A stretch of DNA of 64,000 nt. Origin: Reticulitermes speratus. Its lineage: Eukaryota; Arthropoda; Insecta; Blattodea; Rhinotermitidae. Below are positions 47,421-58,474 of this stretch, one piece after another. The translations under genes were made by a program, and so were the position numbers. Positions within the stretch are counted from its first letter, which is position 1. Every line of letters begins with the position of its first letter. The notes beneath the pieces were generated by a model that was not told where the DNA came from, made no database searches, and saw only the letters and a list, made by a program, of their open reading frames with translations. The stretch lies in contig JAJKFL010000011.1 in assembly GCA_021186555.1 (NCBI GenBank), positions 4,346,501-4,410,500 on the forward strand. Direction: 5' to 3'.

Positions 47421-47681
47421 GTGGCCGATCCCAGTGGCCGTGCGGTCTACGGCGTGGGTCTGTGGCCGCTCGCTTGGTGGGATTGCGGGTTCGAATCCCG
47501 CCGGAGGCATGGATGTCTGTCTCTTGTGAGTGTTGTGTGTTGTCAGGTAGAGGTCTCTGCATCGGGCTGATCACTTGTCCAGAGGAGTCCTACCAAGTGT
47601 GGTGTGTCTAAGTGTGATTGTGAAGCCTCGATCATGAGGAGGCCCTGGCCCACAAGAGACTGTTGCGCCATGCAAAAAAAA
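47421..47681 (+). mobile_element. tRNA-derived SINE family A with target-site duplication
   Basis: The head (gtggccgatcccagtggccgtgcggtctacggcg ... gcgggttcgaatcccgc) holds A-box and B-box sequences in tRNA order; the long variable region suggests a leucine or serine tRNA ancestor. The body (atggatgtctgtctcttgtg) is shared with the copy at 62912. A short A-run ends it. It is flanked by the perfect 10-bp repeat ATTATTTATT (47411-47420 and 47682-47691). Confidence 0.85.
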
Positions 47682-47691
47682 ATTATTTATT

Positions 47692-48589
47692 ATTTTTCTA
47701 AGTGCATTATTTAATGACTGCAAAGATTATACAATGCTCATGATCAATGAATGAGTATGGAGCATTGGTGGTATGAAAGTGACAAGGGACAAATGAAGTA
47801 CGCAGAGTAAAACCTGCCCCACTGCCACTTTGTCCATCACAAATCCCATGCAGACTGGCCTGGGATCGAACTGGGCCCCCATGGTGACAGGCCAGTGACC
47901 AACTTCCTGAGCCATAGCACAGCCATCATTTATTATGAGAAGCTAGAAAGCGTCTGGCAAGAAACAAGTACTGTTTTGACATGAGCAAAGCCACAAACAG
48001 AGCAAAGACTGAACTCCAGTGGTGTACCACAACACTTTCAGTTTCATTACTGCGTGCTGTTGTCTTTGTGTAATAATAACTTTTGTACCTGTTCACTCTG
48101 TCTGTGTGTTACCCTGTATAGCAAAACCATAATTTCAGTTTTCTTTGGGTAATAGAGGGCCTGAACACTAAACTGAGGGAAATCTTAAACTGAAGAAACT
48201 TAACATCAAAACTGACTTCAGGGCATTCACACTGAACATTAAATGAGAGAAAACCATAACTGAGAAAATTTTTGTGATTTATTTTACAAAGTTATCAGTG
48301 GAACATTGTATGGGAATTCCATAGTATATATATAACATTACGAAACTGTGACAATGTTGATGGTTTACATTCTCATTCCTATCTATGGCTGTCATACAGC
48401 AGTCTGATTTGAGTGTCATGTGAAATATAACAGACCTGATGGCCTGTTCACAGACCCCATACAAAGTCTTAACACACAGTACAACTGAAGTCCATTAAGT
48501 GGTTTGGGTGACTAAACAAAGACACAGACCAGCATGGTATCGTCTTACAATCGCACTTTACAATCTTCACGGACAGAACAATTCGTCCC
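47692..48589. other. Intron sequence of cic, nothing recognised
   Basis: Short minus frames at 47727-47915 and 48279-48464 show no conserved features. Confidence 0.35.
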
Positions 48590-49620
48590 TACCTTGAGGT
48601 TTTATGTACAAGGGTGTACCCAAACATTCCAGAACTGAGTCAATAACAAAATATACACTTATCTTGGTTATTGGATATTACTGTCCCCTTCAAATTAAAT
48701 TCCCTTCCACGTTTATACAGTGGGCCCAGTGTTTGTCATTGCTGGAACTGATACTTTTTGAATTGCACGTAGGATTGTCAGCAATTGTTCATGTACTTCA
48801 CTGACATCCTGGAAATGATGTCCTCATAGCTGTAATTTCATTCTCGGAAACAAAAAGAAATCACAAGAGGCCAAATCAGCCAAGCTTTTAGAGGCCAAAA
48901 ATTGCAGCACTGACAAAGCAGTATGCACTAGTGCAATGTCATGGTGAATCAGTTCTGGTTCCACCATGGTTCCTGATATTTATGGCAGACCTGCTCCCTC
49001 AGACATTACAAAACCTCTTGGTACAAATGGTGATTAACTGTTTTGCCTGGAGGAACAAATTTCTGATGAATAATGCCCTCAAAGTCAACGTGCTCCTGAT
49101 GTTTGACCTAACGTGCCTTCCCTTCTTTAGACATGGACATGACGAGCTTCCACTGAAAGGACTGCTGTTTGGTTTCTGTGCCATACCAATAAACCCAGGT
49201 TTCAATTCCTGTTACGACCCTCAAGAGGAAGTTCTGGTTGTTTCTGACTTCAGCCAACAGGTCCTGGCACACAAACACATGCTATTCTTGTCCATGAGCA
49301 ACTGAAGCACAAACTTTGCACAGACCACATTCAGGCCCTCCCCTTGAATTTGGTGCCCTGTTCAATACAAGGCGTCTACGCAGCCAGCGATCTCTCAAAT
49401 GGTACTTCATCAGTCTGCATTGATCTGAACGTTCTCAACTTTCAACTAAAGTTTCTCTACGCTTCAATCAAGAAAACCACTCAGAAGTCTGTCCTCCCCA
49501 TGGCACTGTCACAGAAGACTGTTTTGAGCACTTCATACATTTCCAGTACAGTGTTTCTGAGGCTGAAGTAAACTTAATGCAAATGAATTGTTCCTTCCAA
49601 TCAGCCACAAGAAAATCATG
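48590..49620 (-). pseudogene. Decayed mariner transposase
   Basis: On the minus strand broken frames follow a mariner transposase in order: an N-terminal ASETLYWKCMK-like helix region near 49570, VTGIETWVYWYGTETKQQSF near 49220-49160 (the TGDE(T/S)W catalytic block with the Asp replaced by Ile), FVPPGKTVN near 49050, and C-terminal text near 48840-48700. Multiple stops and frameshifts make it dead. It lies in the last cic intron, in the gene's orientation. Confidence 0.75.
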
Positions 49621-49829
49621 GACTGCACTTAACATACACACAACAATAAACACCCAATGAAAAGCAGTACAGAGGGTTAAGGCTGCAAAACTCACCAGAC
49701 GCAGAAGATAATGATATGACAGAATCTAATCCCAGAAACTGGTACTACTTGCTGTTATTGGTTCTAGCAGTGAGTTCATGAACTTTTCAATACACCTTCA
49801 AATGGAGAATTGTATTGCCATGAACATAC

Positions 49830-49986
49830 CTGGTGTGGTTGCAGCAGAATCAGTACTAGAAGCCATGGGACTGGCTAGTCCACTTGGAGTCATTGTAGGT
49901 GGGTATTGGCCCATTACTTTTTGGCGAACCTCTCTAATCTTCAACTGTAAACTTGACTTATTTGGGAAGATATCAACATGCGCAGC
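49830..49986 (-). CDS. cic: Capicua, exon with second half of the C1 motif
   Basis: It lies between acceptor gttcccag and donor gtatgt, entered in phase 0 and left in phase 1 (157 nt). It reads [20 protein letters not shown], then [16 protein letters not shown] and a Ser/Ala/Thr-rich end. [18 protein letters not shown] is the second part of the C1 motif, which in Capicua co-operates with the HMG box in DNA binding and is needed for repression. The junction with the preceding exon ([13 protein letters not shown]) reproduces the family sequence. Confidence 0.95.
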
Positions 49987-50343
49987 CTGGGAACAAAATC
50001 GTGTAATTAAAGTTCCTGCCATTTTGTAGATGGGTTAAAAACAGACATCACTTGCTGGTTAAAAGAAACTGACAGACACTGTTCAAAGTATCACACATAC
50101 TTTGTACACAAGGTCATATTTTTCAGTCACTTAGGAAGGTCCCACAGAAACAACAGTGAATTAACAGACATTTTGTTTATAACAGTTGTAAAATGAAGAT
50201 CCTTTTCCCATTGAGCACTACCATTATGAAACATTATCCATGCCTGCACAAGTTCCTCCCTGATTAAGTCCTTTACTGGTCACATAATTTAGTTTCATGC
50301 ATTAACAGTATTTTGCTTTCCTTAAACTTACTTTCCATCCTAT

Positions 50344-50370
50344 GGGGGAAAGGGGGGGGGGGGGGGAGTA
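50344..50370 (+). repeat. G homopolymer tract
   Basis: A long G-run (about 16 uninterrupted) in the cic intron at 49987-50622, which otherwise shows nothing recognised. Confidence 0.7.
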
Positions 50371-50622
50371 AGCTCATGATATTACCATACAGTCTGGATG
50401 TTACTGCAAGATAACTGGGCCAAGTTAAACATCATTTTAAATAATGACAATACAAAAAATTGTTCTGCAATATCAAAATACATTTCAAAACATGTCTCTG
50501 AAAATCAACAAAGTTTCACTTCACTGACTTTTTTGGATTTTTAATTTTTTTTCTTCAGGTGGTGATAACATTTCAATTTCATCATATCAACCCAATCTGA
50601 ACATCAAATTTTAGGCTTGTAC

Positions 50623-50798
50623 CTGAAAGGCAGAAGTGGCTTGAGTGGAAGGAAATATTCCATCTTCTTGGAACAACTGCATGACAAGCTGGCGCCGCTG
50701 CTCTAGAATACGGCGATGTCCTTTCTCTTGGTCCTTGCCTCCAGGTGTCTTGGGTGTACGAGGAGAGCTGGCCTCCCCACTATCAGTTATGTCTGACC
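50623..50798 (-). CDS. cic: Capicua, exon with first half of the C1 motif
   Basis: Capicua is a nuclear HMG-box transcriptional repressor relieved by receptor-tyrosine-kinase/ERK signalling. This 176-nt exon (acceptor ggactgcag, donor CAG/gtacaa) is entered in phase 1 and left in phase 0. It reads [20 protein letters not shown], a Ser-Pro/Thr-Pro stretch that could be a kinase target, then [19 protein letters not shown], the start of C1, and ends [10 protein letters not shown]. Confidence 0.95.
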
Positions 50799-51149
50799 CT
50801 GCAGTCCAATACATGAAGTTTTAAGTTTCTGATGTGCAAATCAAGGACTAATTTCTAGAAATCTATTCAATCTAGACATAAGAACAGTTGAACATTTTTA
50901 TTCAGTGGTAATACAAATGGTCACTGATGTTATGTTTCTTATTGTGGTTATTCTTTTCTTTCTTGATTAATAATTTCAATTTTAATCCGATGACAGTCCT
51001 TGTATGAACTTCATTCTGGCCAATATCAAAAAATTATAAGAAATACCGTAAGTAAATAAACTCGGAGAATATTTGGACCAATACGATTTCATGGTGTCTG
51101 AATAATACAGTACAATGTGGAACTGTAAAGACTATGTAAAGACAATAAT

Positions 51150-51430
51150 CTGGTAACGTACATGTGTTAAAGGATTAAAGTGGGTTGGGCATGTAGTACA
51201 GATGTTTGACAACAGAATTCCATAACAAATTCTAGAAGGAGGTCTTGGAGGAAGAAGGCCTGTTGGAAAGCCAAGGAATAGATCAGAAGACGAAGTGTGG
51301 AAGGATTTCATGCAAAAAAAAAAAAAAAAAAAAAAAAAAAGGGGGAGGGGGGGTGGCATGCAGCAGCAAGACACAGGATTGGAGGAAGAAAACAAAGGCC
51401 ATGACCAGGAAACAGGCTCAAGATCCATAG
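51150..51430 (+). pseudogene. LINE tail fragment interrupted by an A/G tract
   Basis: A plus frame reads LKWVGHVVQMFDNRIP, a stop, GGRRPVGKPRNR then EDEVWKDF, breaks at an A-run of about 28 followed by G-rich sequence (51314-51353), and resumes as QDWRKKTKAMTRKQAQDP. This is the C-terminal end of a non-LTR element split by a homopolymer insertion. Confidence 0.6.
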
Positions 51431-51516
51431 GCAGGAAGTATGTAAACAGGTAAAGTACTTAGTTTGACTGTAATTACAGAATAAATAATAATCCATTCTG
51501 GCAAGAATACTCTGAT

Positions 51517-51662
51517 GAATACAATAAATCTTCAAGGGCAGACAACTGTGTCAAAGTGTAAAAATGTTCCAATGTTTCAGGGGCTGACTCTGTCCCTGAA
51601 ACATCGGAACATTTTTACACTTTGATGTGGCTGTCTGCCTGGGAAGGTTTTATTGAATTTTG
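51517..51662. repeat. Long imperfect palindrome (~65-bp arms)
   Basis: Arms 51517-51582 and 51593-51662 share aaagtgtaaaaatgttcc and atgtttcaggg with their complements around an ~10-bp loop (gctgactctg). It is probably a fold-back element and lies in a cic intron. Confidence 0.75.
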
Positions 51663-51812
51663 TCACCTTAAAAGCTTCACAACATATATATCCTCTGACA
51701 AAGTTACCAGACCCCACTCCTTAAAATTCCTAAAGAAACAATTTGTCCTAGTGAGGATATTTTCATCTCCAGTGGCACACTCACCCTGACAATTCAAGTG
51801 GAAAGTAACCAA

Positions 51813-51845
51813 GAAAAGAAAAGAAAAGAAAAGAAAAAAAAAAAA
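51813..51845 (+). repeat. AAAAG microsatellite
   Basis: Repeats of gaaaa ending in an A-run. 51846-52378 shows nothing else recognised. Confidence 0.8.
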
Positions 51846-52378
51846 GACCTAAATTCAGCAAACAATTGAGCCCAGGAGTTGTGTGCAAATTATATGACAG
51901 TATTCAAGACTGAAGGGCATATGGACTTCCACATTATAACTCTTTGTGAGCAAATGTTATTTCTCAAGTTAAAGACTATCATGTCAAAATTCTGAATCAG
52001 ATGCCACCTGGTATCATAAGCTTACTGCAGGTAGCAACTAATATGCTGTAATATATGGTACAAATCCAGTGAAGCAGGGGGGGGCTGCAAAAAAATAAAC
52101 TGAAATGTATACCTTGGCACAGGACACTTTCCAGATATATCCATACCCTGCTTGTGGTGAAATTTGGTCGGCCAAAGGGACAAAGGTTAAACACCATCTC
52201 ACAGTCACTACTTCTGCTCGGAATATACTAAGAGTTTGAGAAGTGTCAATCAACAGAAACAAACGTTAAGATAAGAACAGATTATTGAAACAAAATAAGA
52301 CCATCTTCCTTCAGATAAGTGGGTGTAATGCCACCAAAAATTAAGAAAACACAGGACACAGAAGTTTATTTCTCTCAC

Positions 52379-52483
52379 CTCGGAATGCATCAAGATTGAA
52401 ATCAGGTCCAAAAAACGTGCTCCCAACCAGTTTTGCAGATTTTGGTGCAGAAACAGGGTCAGACTCTGGTTCCTCTTCAGAAT
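52379..52483 (-). CDS. cic: Capicua, exon d
   Basis: A 105-nt exon between acceptor taactttcag and donor gtgaga, entered and left in phase 1. The junction codon AAT gives Asn, then [20 protein letters not shown] and [14 protein letters not shown]. The acidic stretch followed by FFGPDFN-DAFR fits the segment before C1 in Capicua, where it lies between the VLE-F-LPEF block and the C1 motif. Confidence 0.93.
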
Positions 52484-53105
52484 CTGAAAGTTAAAAGAAG
52501 CATATATTTCTTTCATTATATGAAAATATTAAGCGGAAGAGATGTACTGTATCTGGTACCACAGAGGCTGCATACACACAAAAACCACATCGTTTCTGTA
52601 CAGTGTACATGCTGCCATGGTGCATATGGCATCTGTGGCAATGAATACATACAACATTTCTTCTTCTCAAAAACGAATTCCTGCTAAACCTGATACTTAC
52701 CTTCTTAAATTTAAGATTTAAACTACTCCCCCATGTGGTTCAATGCAGAAACAATTGTTAAGACAACACAATGCCTCTTTGTAGAAATTATGTTTCACAA
52801 AAGCAGTGGATATGAGAATTTTCCATATGGATAAGAGACTATCATATGTTGTATCACTGACATGTGTAACACAAGTGGTATGCTAAAAAAAACTGCCAGG
52901 CATGCAAAATTCTGGTTCAAAGAAACATTGTACTTTGATAAAAACTGTACCTTAATTAACATGGAATATTAATACATATATATACAATACATATATATAT
53001 ATATCAGAATGAAATTCATGTTCATGAATGCAGAAATGCTTCCTTTTGAGTTTTGGAAAGCATCATTAAAACATTCAATATAGTTTTCTCGGGCGCACAG
53101 CCGCG
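52484..53105. other. cic intron sequence, nothing recognised
   Basis: AT-rich; a short AT microsatellite at 52975-53003. Confidence 0.35.
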
Positions 53106-53167
53106 TCAATTCGTTTGAATACAACGTTTCGGGGACTAGCTCCGTCCCCATCTTCAGGCAAAATTGA
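53106..53167 (-). ncRNA. Hammerhead-like motif with a replaced stem II
   Basis: On the minus strand the order is TCAATT, TTGC, CTGAAGA, T, GGGGACGGAGCTAGTCCCC, GAAAC, GTT, GTA, then TTCAAACG and AATTGA. Stem II is GGGGAC/GTCCCC, wholly different from the GGC/GCC type but still paired. TCAATT/AATTGA can close a distal stem I across an internal loop. Core bases and GTA are intact, apart from the extra T. Confidence 0.5.
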
Positions 53168-53986
53168 TTTAACATACAACTCGTCTGTCCCGTGTTTTTC
53201 TACCTGGCGCGGCAGGGAGAATCAGACCGGTTTGTAGTGCCCAAACAGTTGAGTTGGTTAAAACATGTGTAATTCCTGAGGTGTATACTGTTAGGTGGAG
53301 GGGAAAATGACACAACGTTTCCCTGTGAGTACATTAAACCTTACACAACTTGATGGACTGAGATGTGTAAAAAGCAGAAAATTCTATGGCACCAGAAATG
53401 CATCCAAACTGTGCACAACCTATCAATGTTAGGTGATTCAGTAAAGTAGCTATGACCCAGTAACCTGACACAATAATGTTTCAAGTCTATGTTGTTTATG
53501 CAGGGGCAGTCCAATTGGGTATTTCGATGGACAAAGTGACCAGATTTTGTGACTGCGCTTCAGGTTTCTGATCTACATCATTCCACCAATGCTCCACATT
53601 CATTCATCTGTCATGTAGAGGATGGACAATGGGCTCATTAAGACAGTAAATAATATACAGTGTATGTAGTAGAGGGTCTCAATCAGTTTGAAATGCAGGC
53701 ATGACTGATCATTATGTCTCCACAGTTCCTCCAGCCAAATGCTGGATCAGTACCTTGATCAGTTCTGAAGAACGTCCATGAAATCCTTTCCAATTAGTCA
53801 CTTACCAGCCCTCCTACCATTCAAGACTATACGACCTTAGATACAGATAGCATCAAAAAAATAAACATAAAATATTTTATTTTAATATCACCATGCATTT
53901 TTGAACATTAATACTGTTTTACACCAACCAAATGCACTTATTTATTTAAAGAACACTAAAATATTCTTTAAAATATTAGATAAAAA

Positions 53987-54030
53987 CCCCTACATATGTT
54001 TCGGCTTATCGATAAGCCATCTTCAGGGGG
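53987..54030 (-). ncRNA. Hammerhead-like motif, left arm, intact
   Basis: On the minus strand the order is CCCC, CTGAAGA, T, GGCTTATCGATAAGCC, GAAAC, ATAT, GTA, GGGG. Stem I has four G-C pairs. Stem II is a perfect palindrome of up to 16 bases. Every other core position fits a type I hammerhead with a two-pair stem III. The predicted cut follows the A of GTA. Confidence 0.55.
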
Positions 54031-54377
54031 TGTCACAACTGCTTGTTTTTACTTGTTGCTACTACAATTTAACTTCTAATCCAACAGACGAAAAGTGACA
54101 CCACAGGCACAAGTGAAGGCTGTGATAATATATGTATATACGAGTATATCTACATTTTAACATCCTTTTTTTAAAACTACAAAAGTGACACTACAAGCAA
54201 TAGTGAGGGTGAAGACGGTATATTTGTAAAGTGTACAATTATTAGGAAGAGCTTTTTAGAACGCATTTCTTCACATAATAAATGGTGAAAGAAAGTCTAG
54301 TGAGATATGGTGATGACTATACTCCTCAACACAGGACCAATATGTGTACGTGTTTTTAAAAACAAGCAGTTGTGACA

Positions 54378-54421
54378 CCCCCTGAAGATCGCTTATCGAT
54401 AAGCCGAAACATATGTAGGGG
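54378..54421 (+). ncRNA. Hammerhead-like motif, right arm
   Basis: Same as the left-arm motif in inverted orientation, with one change: the first base of stem II is C (CGC...GCC), breaking the outermost G-C pair. Confidence 0.5.
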
Positions 54422-54574
54422 TTTTTATCTAATATTATAAAGAATATGTTAGTGTTCTTTAAATGAATAAGTGCATTTGGTTGGTGTAAAACAGTATTAA
54501 TAACATATTTTGTCCCTACTGAATTTTTTTGTATTATGAAATGCTTGAATACCCTGCTTGTGAAAAGTCCACGA

Positions 54575-54576
<2 letters not shown>

Positions 54577-54622
<46 letters not shown>

Positions 54623-54623
54623 A
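54577..54623 (+). repeat. AAT microsatellite
   Basis: About 12 AAT units followed by AAAT units, immediately before a LINE fragment. Confidence 0.9.
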
Positions 54624-54632
54624 AATCAACAA

Positions 54633-54959
54633 GTGCAAACCAACAGAACCATCCATAACAATAAACCGTACATCATAATCCATGATAATGAAAAAGGAAC
54701 ATGTCCGTTAATAGATATTGCAATTTCAGGAGACACAAATGTGATCAAGAAAGAAGCCGAGAAGATTCTAAAATATAAAGACCTTACAATAGAAATACAG
54801 CACATGTGGAATATAAAAACAAAAGTGATACCAGTAATAACTAGAATCATCTCAAAATCATTCAGAAAATACCTAAGCAACATATTGGGAAATCACAAAA
54901 TCAAGGAACTACAGAAAACAGCCATATTGGGCCTGCATACATACTGCGGAGAGTACTGA
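54633..54959 (+). pseudogene. Fragment of a restriction-like-endonuclease LINE
   Basis: A 108-residue frame reads RTIHNNKPYIIIHDNEKGT, then LIDIAISGDTNVIKKEAEK, and ends ISKSFRKYLSNILGNHKIKE and LQKTAILG. The order matches the C-terminal nuclease region of R2/R4-type non-LTR elements, where KPD-x(n)-D is expected. Here the first Asp is Tyr (KPY), so the nuclease site is lost. Only this part of the element remains. Confidence 0.6.
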
Positions 54960-55053
54960 TGTAAAAGTACAAAACATTCAGCATGAGAAATAACATTACA
55001 TGTACCATAAATTCTGACTACAGAATAGGTGCAACACAACATACCCTAGAAAC

Positions 55054-55997
55054 ATGGTTTGTTTCAGGTATATAACTGTAAATACCCAGTACAAAGGCGG
55101 TGGTGGTGATAATGTTTGTGATATTCACCTTATATTACCAACATTAAGCAGTGCATGCTATGCAATCAGATGCATGAAGCATTATAGCAATATTAAAACA
55201 CTTAAGATGATATACTATGCATATTTTCGTTCAATAGTGACATACGGAGTGATCTTTTGGGGTAACTCAACAGACACTAATAAAATGTTTCTTCTACAAA
55301 AGACAATTATAAGAATAATGAAGGGAATAAATCCGAGAAGCACATGCAAGCCATTTTTTAAGAATTTAAGAATACGGACAGTCCCTTCACAATGTATATT
55401 GTCCCTGATGAAATTTTTAGTTCATAATTTGGAATATTTTACTTTCAATAGTACAATTCACACTAAATTTACAAGAAATAGAATGTGTCTTCATGTGCCG
55501 CAAACAAATCTGTCATTATGTCAAGCAGGTGTTTATTGCACGAGTGTAAAAATCTTTAACAAATTACCCAAACATATAGCTGAGTAAATGAATTTTTAAA
55601 CTATAGCCATGATTTACAAGAAAATGATTATGCATAACAGATTTTATGTCATATATATAATTGTTTTTATAGTGTAATGGAAATTGATTTTAGAGGCTAG
55701 ATATGACGATTGATTAATGTATGTGAATGTGTATGTCTTCTCATGACCGCTGATTAATTCACCATATCTAATTATAAGTGTTTTGTACATATGATATGAC
55801 ATGATTGCTAAGCAGTCAAGCTTAAAAATTATATGTATTGTGTTGTGTGGTGTATTGTGTGTTGTGTTGTATTTTGCAGTGGTAATGTACTTATGTTGTA
55901 TTCTATTGCTTTATACTATTGTGTCACATTGACGGGGTTTATATCCAGAGCCGTGAGGCAAATTTGATGAATCCATGAAACAAGATATTTAAATAAA
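55054..55997 (+). pseudogene. LINE 3' end (Jockey/CR1-like)
   Basis: A frame from 55105 to 55587 reads SACYAIRCMKHY, YYAYFRSIVTYGVIFWGNST, QKTIIRIMKGI and, at its end, VKIFNKLPKHIAE, the standard C-terminal order of these reverse transcriptases. The 3'UTR ends with aaataaataaataaag at about 55983-55998. No catalytic domain is present (5'-truncated). Confidence 0.75.
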
Positions 55998-55999
55998 TA

Positions 56000-56040
56000 A
56001 ATAAAGATGGTGGTGGTGGTGGTGGTGGTCATTGTTGTTT
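56000..56040 (+). repeat. GTG/GTT trinucleotide microsatellite
   Basis: GTG repeats from about 56007, followed by GTT/GCT-rich sequence to 56062. Confidence 0.8.
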
Positions 56041-56109
56041 ATGTTGTTGCTGCTGCTGTTCTGTAACTGGCAATTAGGCTGTTATATCAGTGTGTAAACA
56101 AGATTATCA

Positions 56110-56420
56110 TCATCACATACAAACTGAACAAGTTGGCTCTGGTGGTAACGCTTCCGACATGTGTTTGGCACGTGCTCAGTTCATATCTTGGATATGATGC
56201 TGACTACCCTGAGAATTTCCATGAATTTCCTCAGTCCCTTCAGGCACATGTGAGGCCTTGACCAGGCCATGACTGCTTCCTTCCACAAACTTTCCATAAC
56301 AGTCATCCTTCAATTCAATCTTATAATCCAAGACCTGAACATCACAGTAACATAAACTGTACCATGAAATATTTGCGTTTTCTGCTTGTGGCAAAAATCC
56401 ATGAAACAAAAGGCCAAGAA
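56110..56420 (-). repeat. Dispersed repeat fragment
   Basis: The minus strand reads GKFVEGSSHGLVKASHVPEG then TEEIHGNSQG. I recall text of this form from repetitive cockroach and termite intergenic sequence. No gene is supported. 56421-57038 shows nothing else. Confidence 0.35.
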
Positions 56421-56967
56421 AAGGCAGCAGGATGCACTGCTGAAAATGTGAGTGCATACATAGGCAGTGTGGAATGTCAAGTTGAACTATGTGCACATTC
56501 CTGCATTAAAGAACACCACCAAAAACTGGAACACTGAACCACACAGCATAACCAAAGTGGGTCCACATGTGTTCACTTTTTATGCAAATGTGAGTACAAG
56601 AAGAGATTTCTTTTTTCTTACTACAATTTGTAGTTTGATTTACATTTTGTTTATAGCACACTAATTGTGTAGAACATGACTTACTCTGTAATATTCATTT
56701 ACTTCTTTGGTACAATACTTCCTGAGATATTAATTTTTTAAGTATGCTTGCACCAAATTTTTTAGATGTCCAGAAATAAAATTGGTCCTGTCAAAAAATA
56801 ACCTCCAAGCTTAATCAGTCACATAAGAGTTGAGGAAGCTAATATATCAAATTAAAGTGTTCCTAAACAAAACATTTTTCCAAACCATTAACATATGATG
56901 AAAATATACAGGACTGCAGCAAAGCAAGGGGAAATACTGAGACCACAAGTTTGCAGTGATGTGATCA

Positions 56968-57210
<243 letters not shown>

Positions 57211-57405
57211 CTACAGACAAAGAAAAAGCTCAGAATCCTTATACATTACAGAGCTAAAGTATGTGAACAGTTCATATGTGAAGCACCATACATAACAGAA
57301 TGCAAACACAATAGGTAACAAAAATCAACTTATTTACCCACATGACAGTATTACTGATACACTGTTCATACTTCATCCCATAAAACTGATTGTCTTCAGA
57401 CAATA

Positions 57406-57564
57406 CAGTAGAACCCTGTTAAGAAGTCTTTCAAGGGACCAGAGGATTAGGGACTCCTTAAGCGGGAAGACATATTAAAAGCAATAGGATTTCGGGACTT
57501 TAAAAATCAGACTTCTTACAGGGGAAAACTTCTTATGCGGGGACTTCTCATCTGGGTTCTACTG
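57406..57564. mobile_element. Small TA-flanked MITE
   Basis: The 159-bp element begins CAGTAGAACCCTGTTAAG and ends CATCTGGGTTCTACTG, with TA on each side (57404-57405, 57565-57566). CAGTAGAACCC/GGGTTCTACTG is a perfect 11-bp TIR. It fits the pogo/Tigger or mariner-related group and lies in a cic intron. Confidence 0.8.
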
Positions 57565-57842
57565 TATGTGATATCTAAAAAGAGATTCAAATGTAGCCTT
57601 CAATGTAATTAAATTTAAAAATAATTTTCATGAAAAATAACATGAGTTTGCTTGAATTCTGACATCTTAATACCAAGACAATGAAGAAGAAAACCTGTAC
57701 TTCACATTATATTGAGTCATTAAATACCATACTTAAAAAAACAATAAATGTTCCGAGCGGTATTTCATATTCTCTCCTCTAAATTTTCTAATACTGCTAC
57801 CATTGGCAGAGGAGTGGCCAGGATTGGAATAATTCATGAATT

Positions 57843-58143
57843 TAGGGGACCCAGGACAGTGCTGTTTGTATACTGATTAGGCTCCGGGCAGGACAATCTG
57901 GGGTTTGAATCCCAGCAGAAGCAAGAGATGTTTCTCTTCTCTGAAGCATCGAGACAGACTGTCCCTAGGACCCACCAAGCCTCTTATTTGATGGGTACTG
58001 AGGTTCCTTCCTGCGCGGTAAAGCAGCCAGGGTGTGAAGTTAACCACTCACTCCATCTAGTGCCATGGTTAAGGAGAGGAGACAGACCTCTGCTCTCCCT
58101 ATATGCTTTCACAGCATGGACAGGGAAAACTTCACCTTTTATG
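57843..58143 (+). mobile_element. SINE family B, plus copy
   Basis: It includes a B-box-like gggtttgaatcccagc, gatgggtactgaggttcc, gtgaagttaaccactcactcc and the end accttttatg. The head is diverged. Confidence 0.7.
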
Positions 58144-58474
58144 CACTGCAACTAATATGAAAGCACTCACTGAAATACTAAGTAATCAAAAACAGTGCTA
58201 TAGCATGCCTTATTACTCCCAGTTTACTAGGAAATGTTGTGTCTCTACGTGTTACTGAGAAATGCCATAAGGCCTTGCTTATTAGACAACCCCTACTTTT
58301 TTGTGTGGTTATTTCTGGTGGAGGGACAAAAGGGAAACCTCCCCATATATTTGGGTTTATACACTACATTTTATAACAGGAAATGCACAACACCATGATT
58401 TAAAAATAAACATCTAAATCAAGGTTAAAATTAATTATTATATAATGACTTCAGCTTCCTGTGTAGTGACATAC

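Larger units (their letters stand above)
53905..54503. mobile_element. Inverted-repeat element with ribozyme-like motifs on both arms
   Basis: The left arm runs from attaatactgttttacacc (53907) to about 54050. The right arm runs from about 54355 to ggtgtaaaacagtattaat (54483-54501). The arms are about 145 bp and nearly identical over 300 bp of spacer. Each carries one hammerhead-like motif. Short non-coding elements with inverted terminal copies of a hammerhead resemble the inverted pLTRs of Penelope-like retroelements; no reverse transcriptase of that class is seen here. Confidence 0.7.

Noticed and set aside
47421-47506. Functional tRNA gene
   Set aside because: The A and B boxes are present, but the sequence continues into a SINE body with a target-site duplication, and the cloverleaf is not intact.
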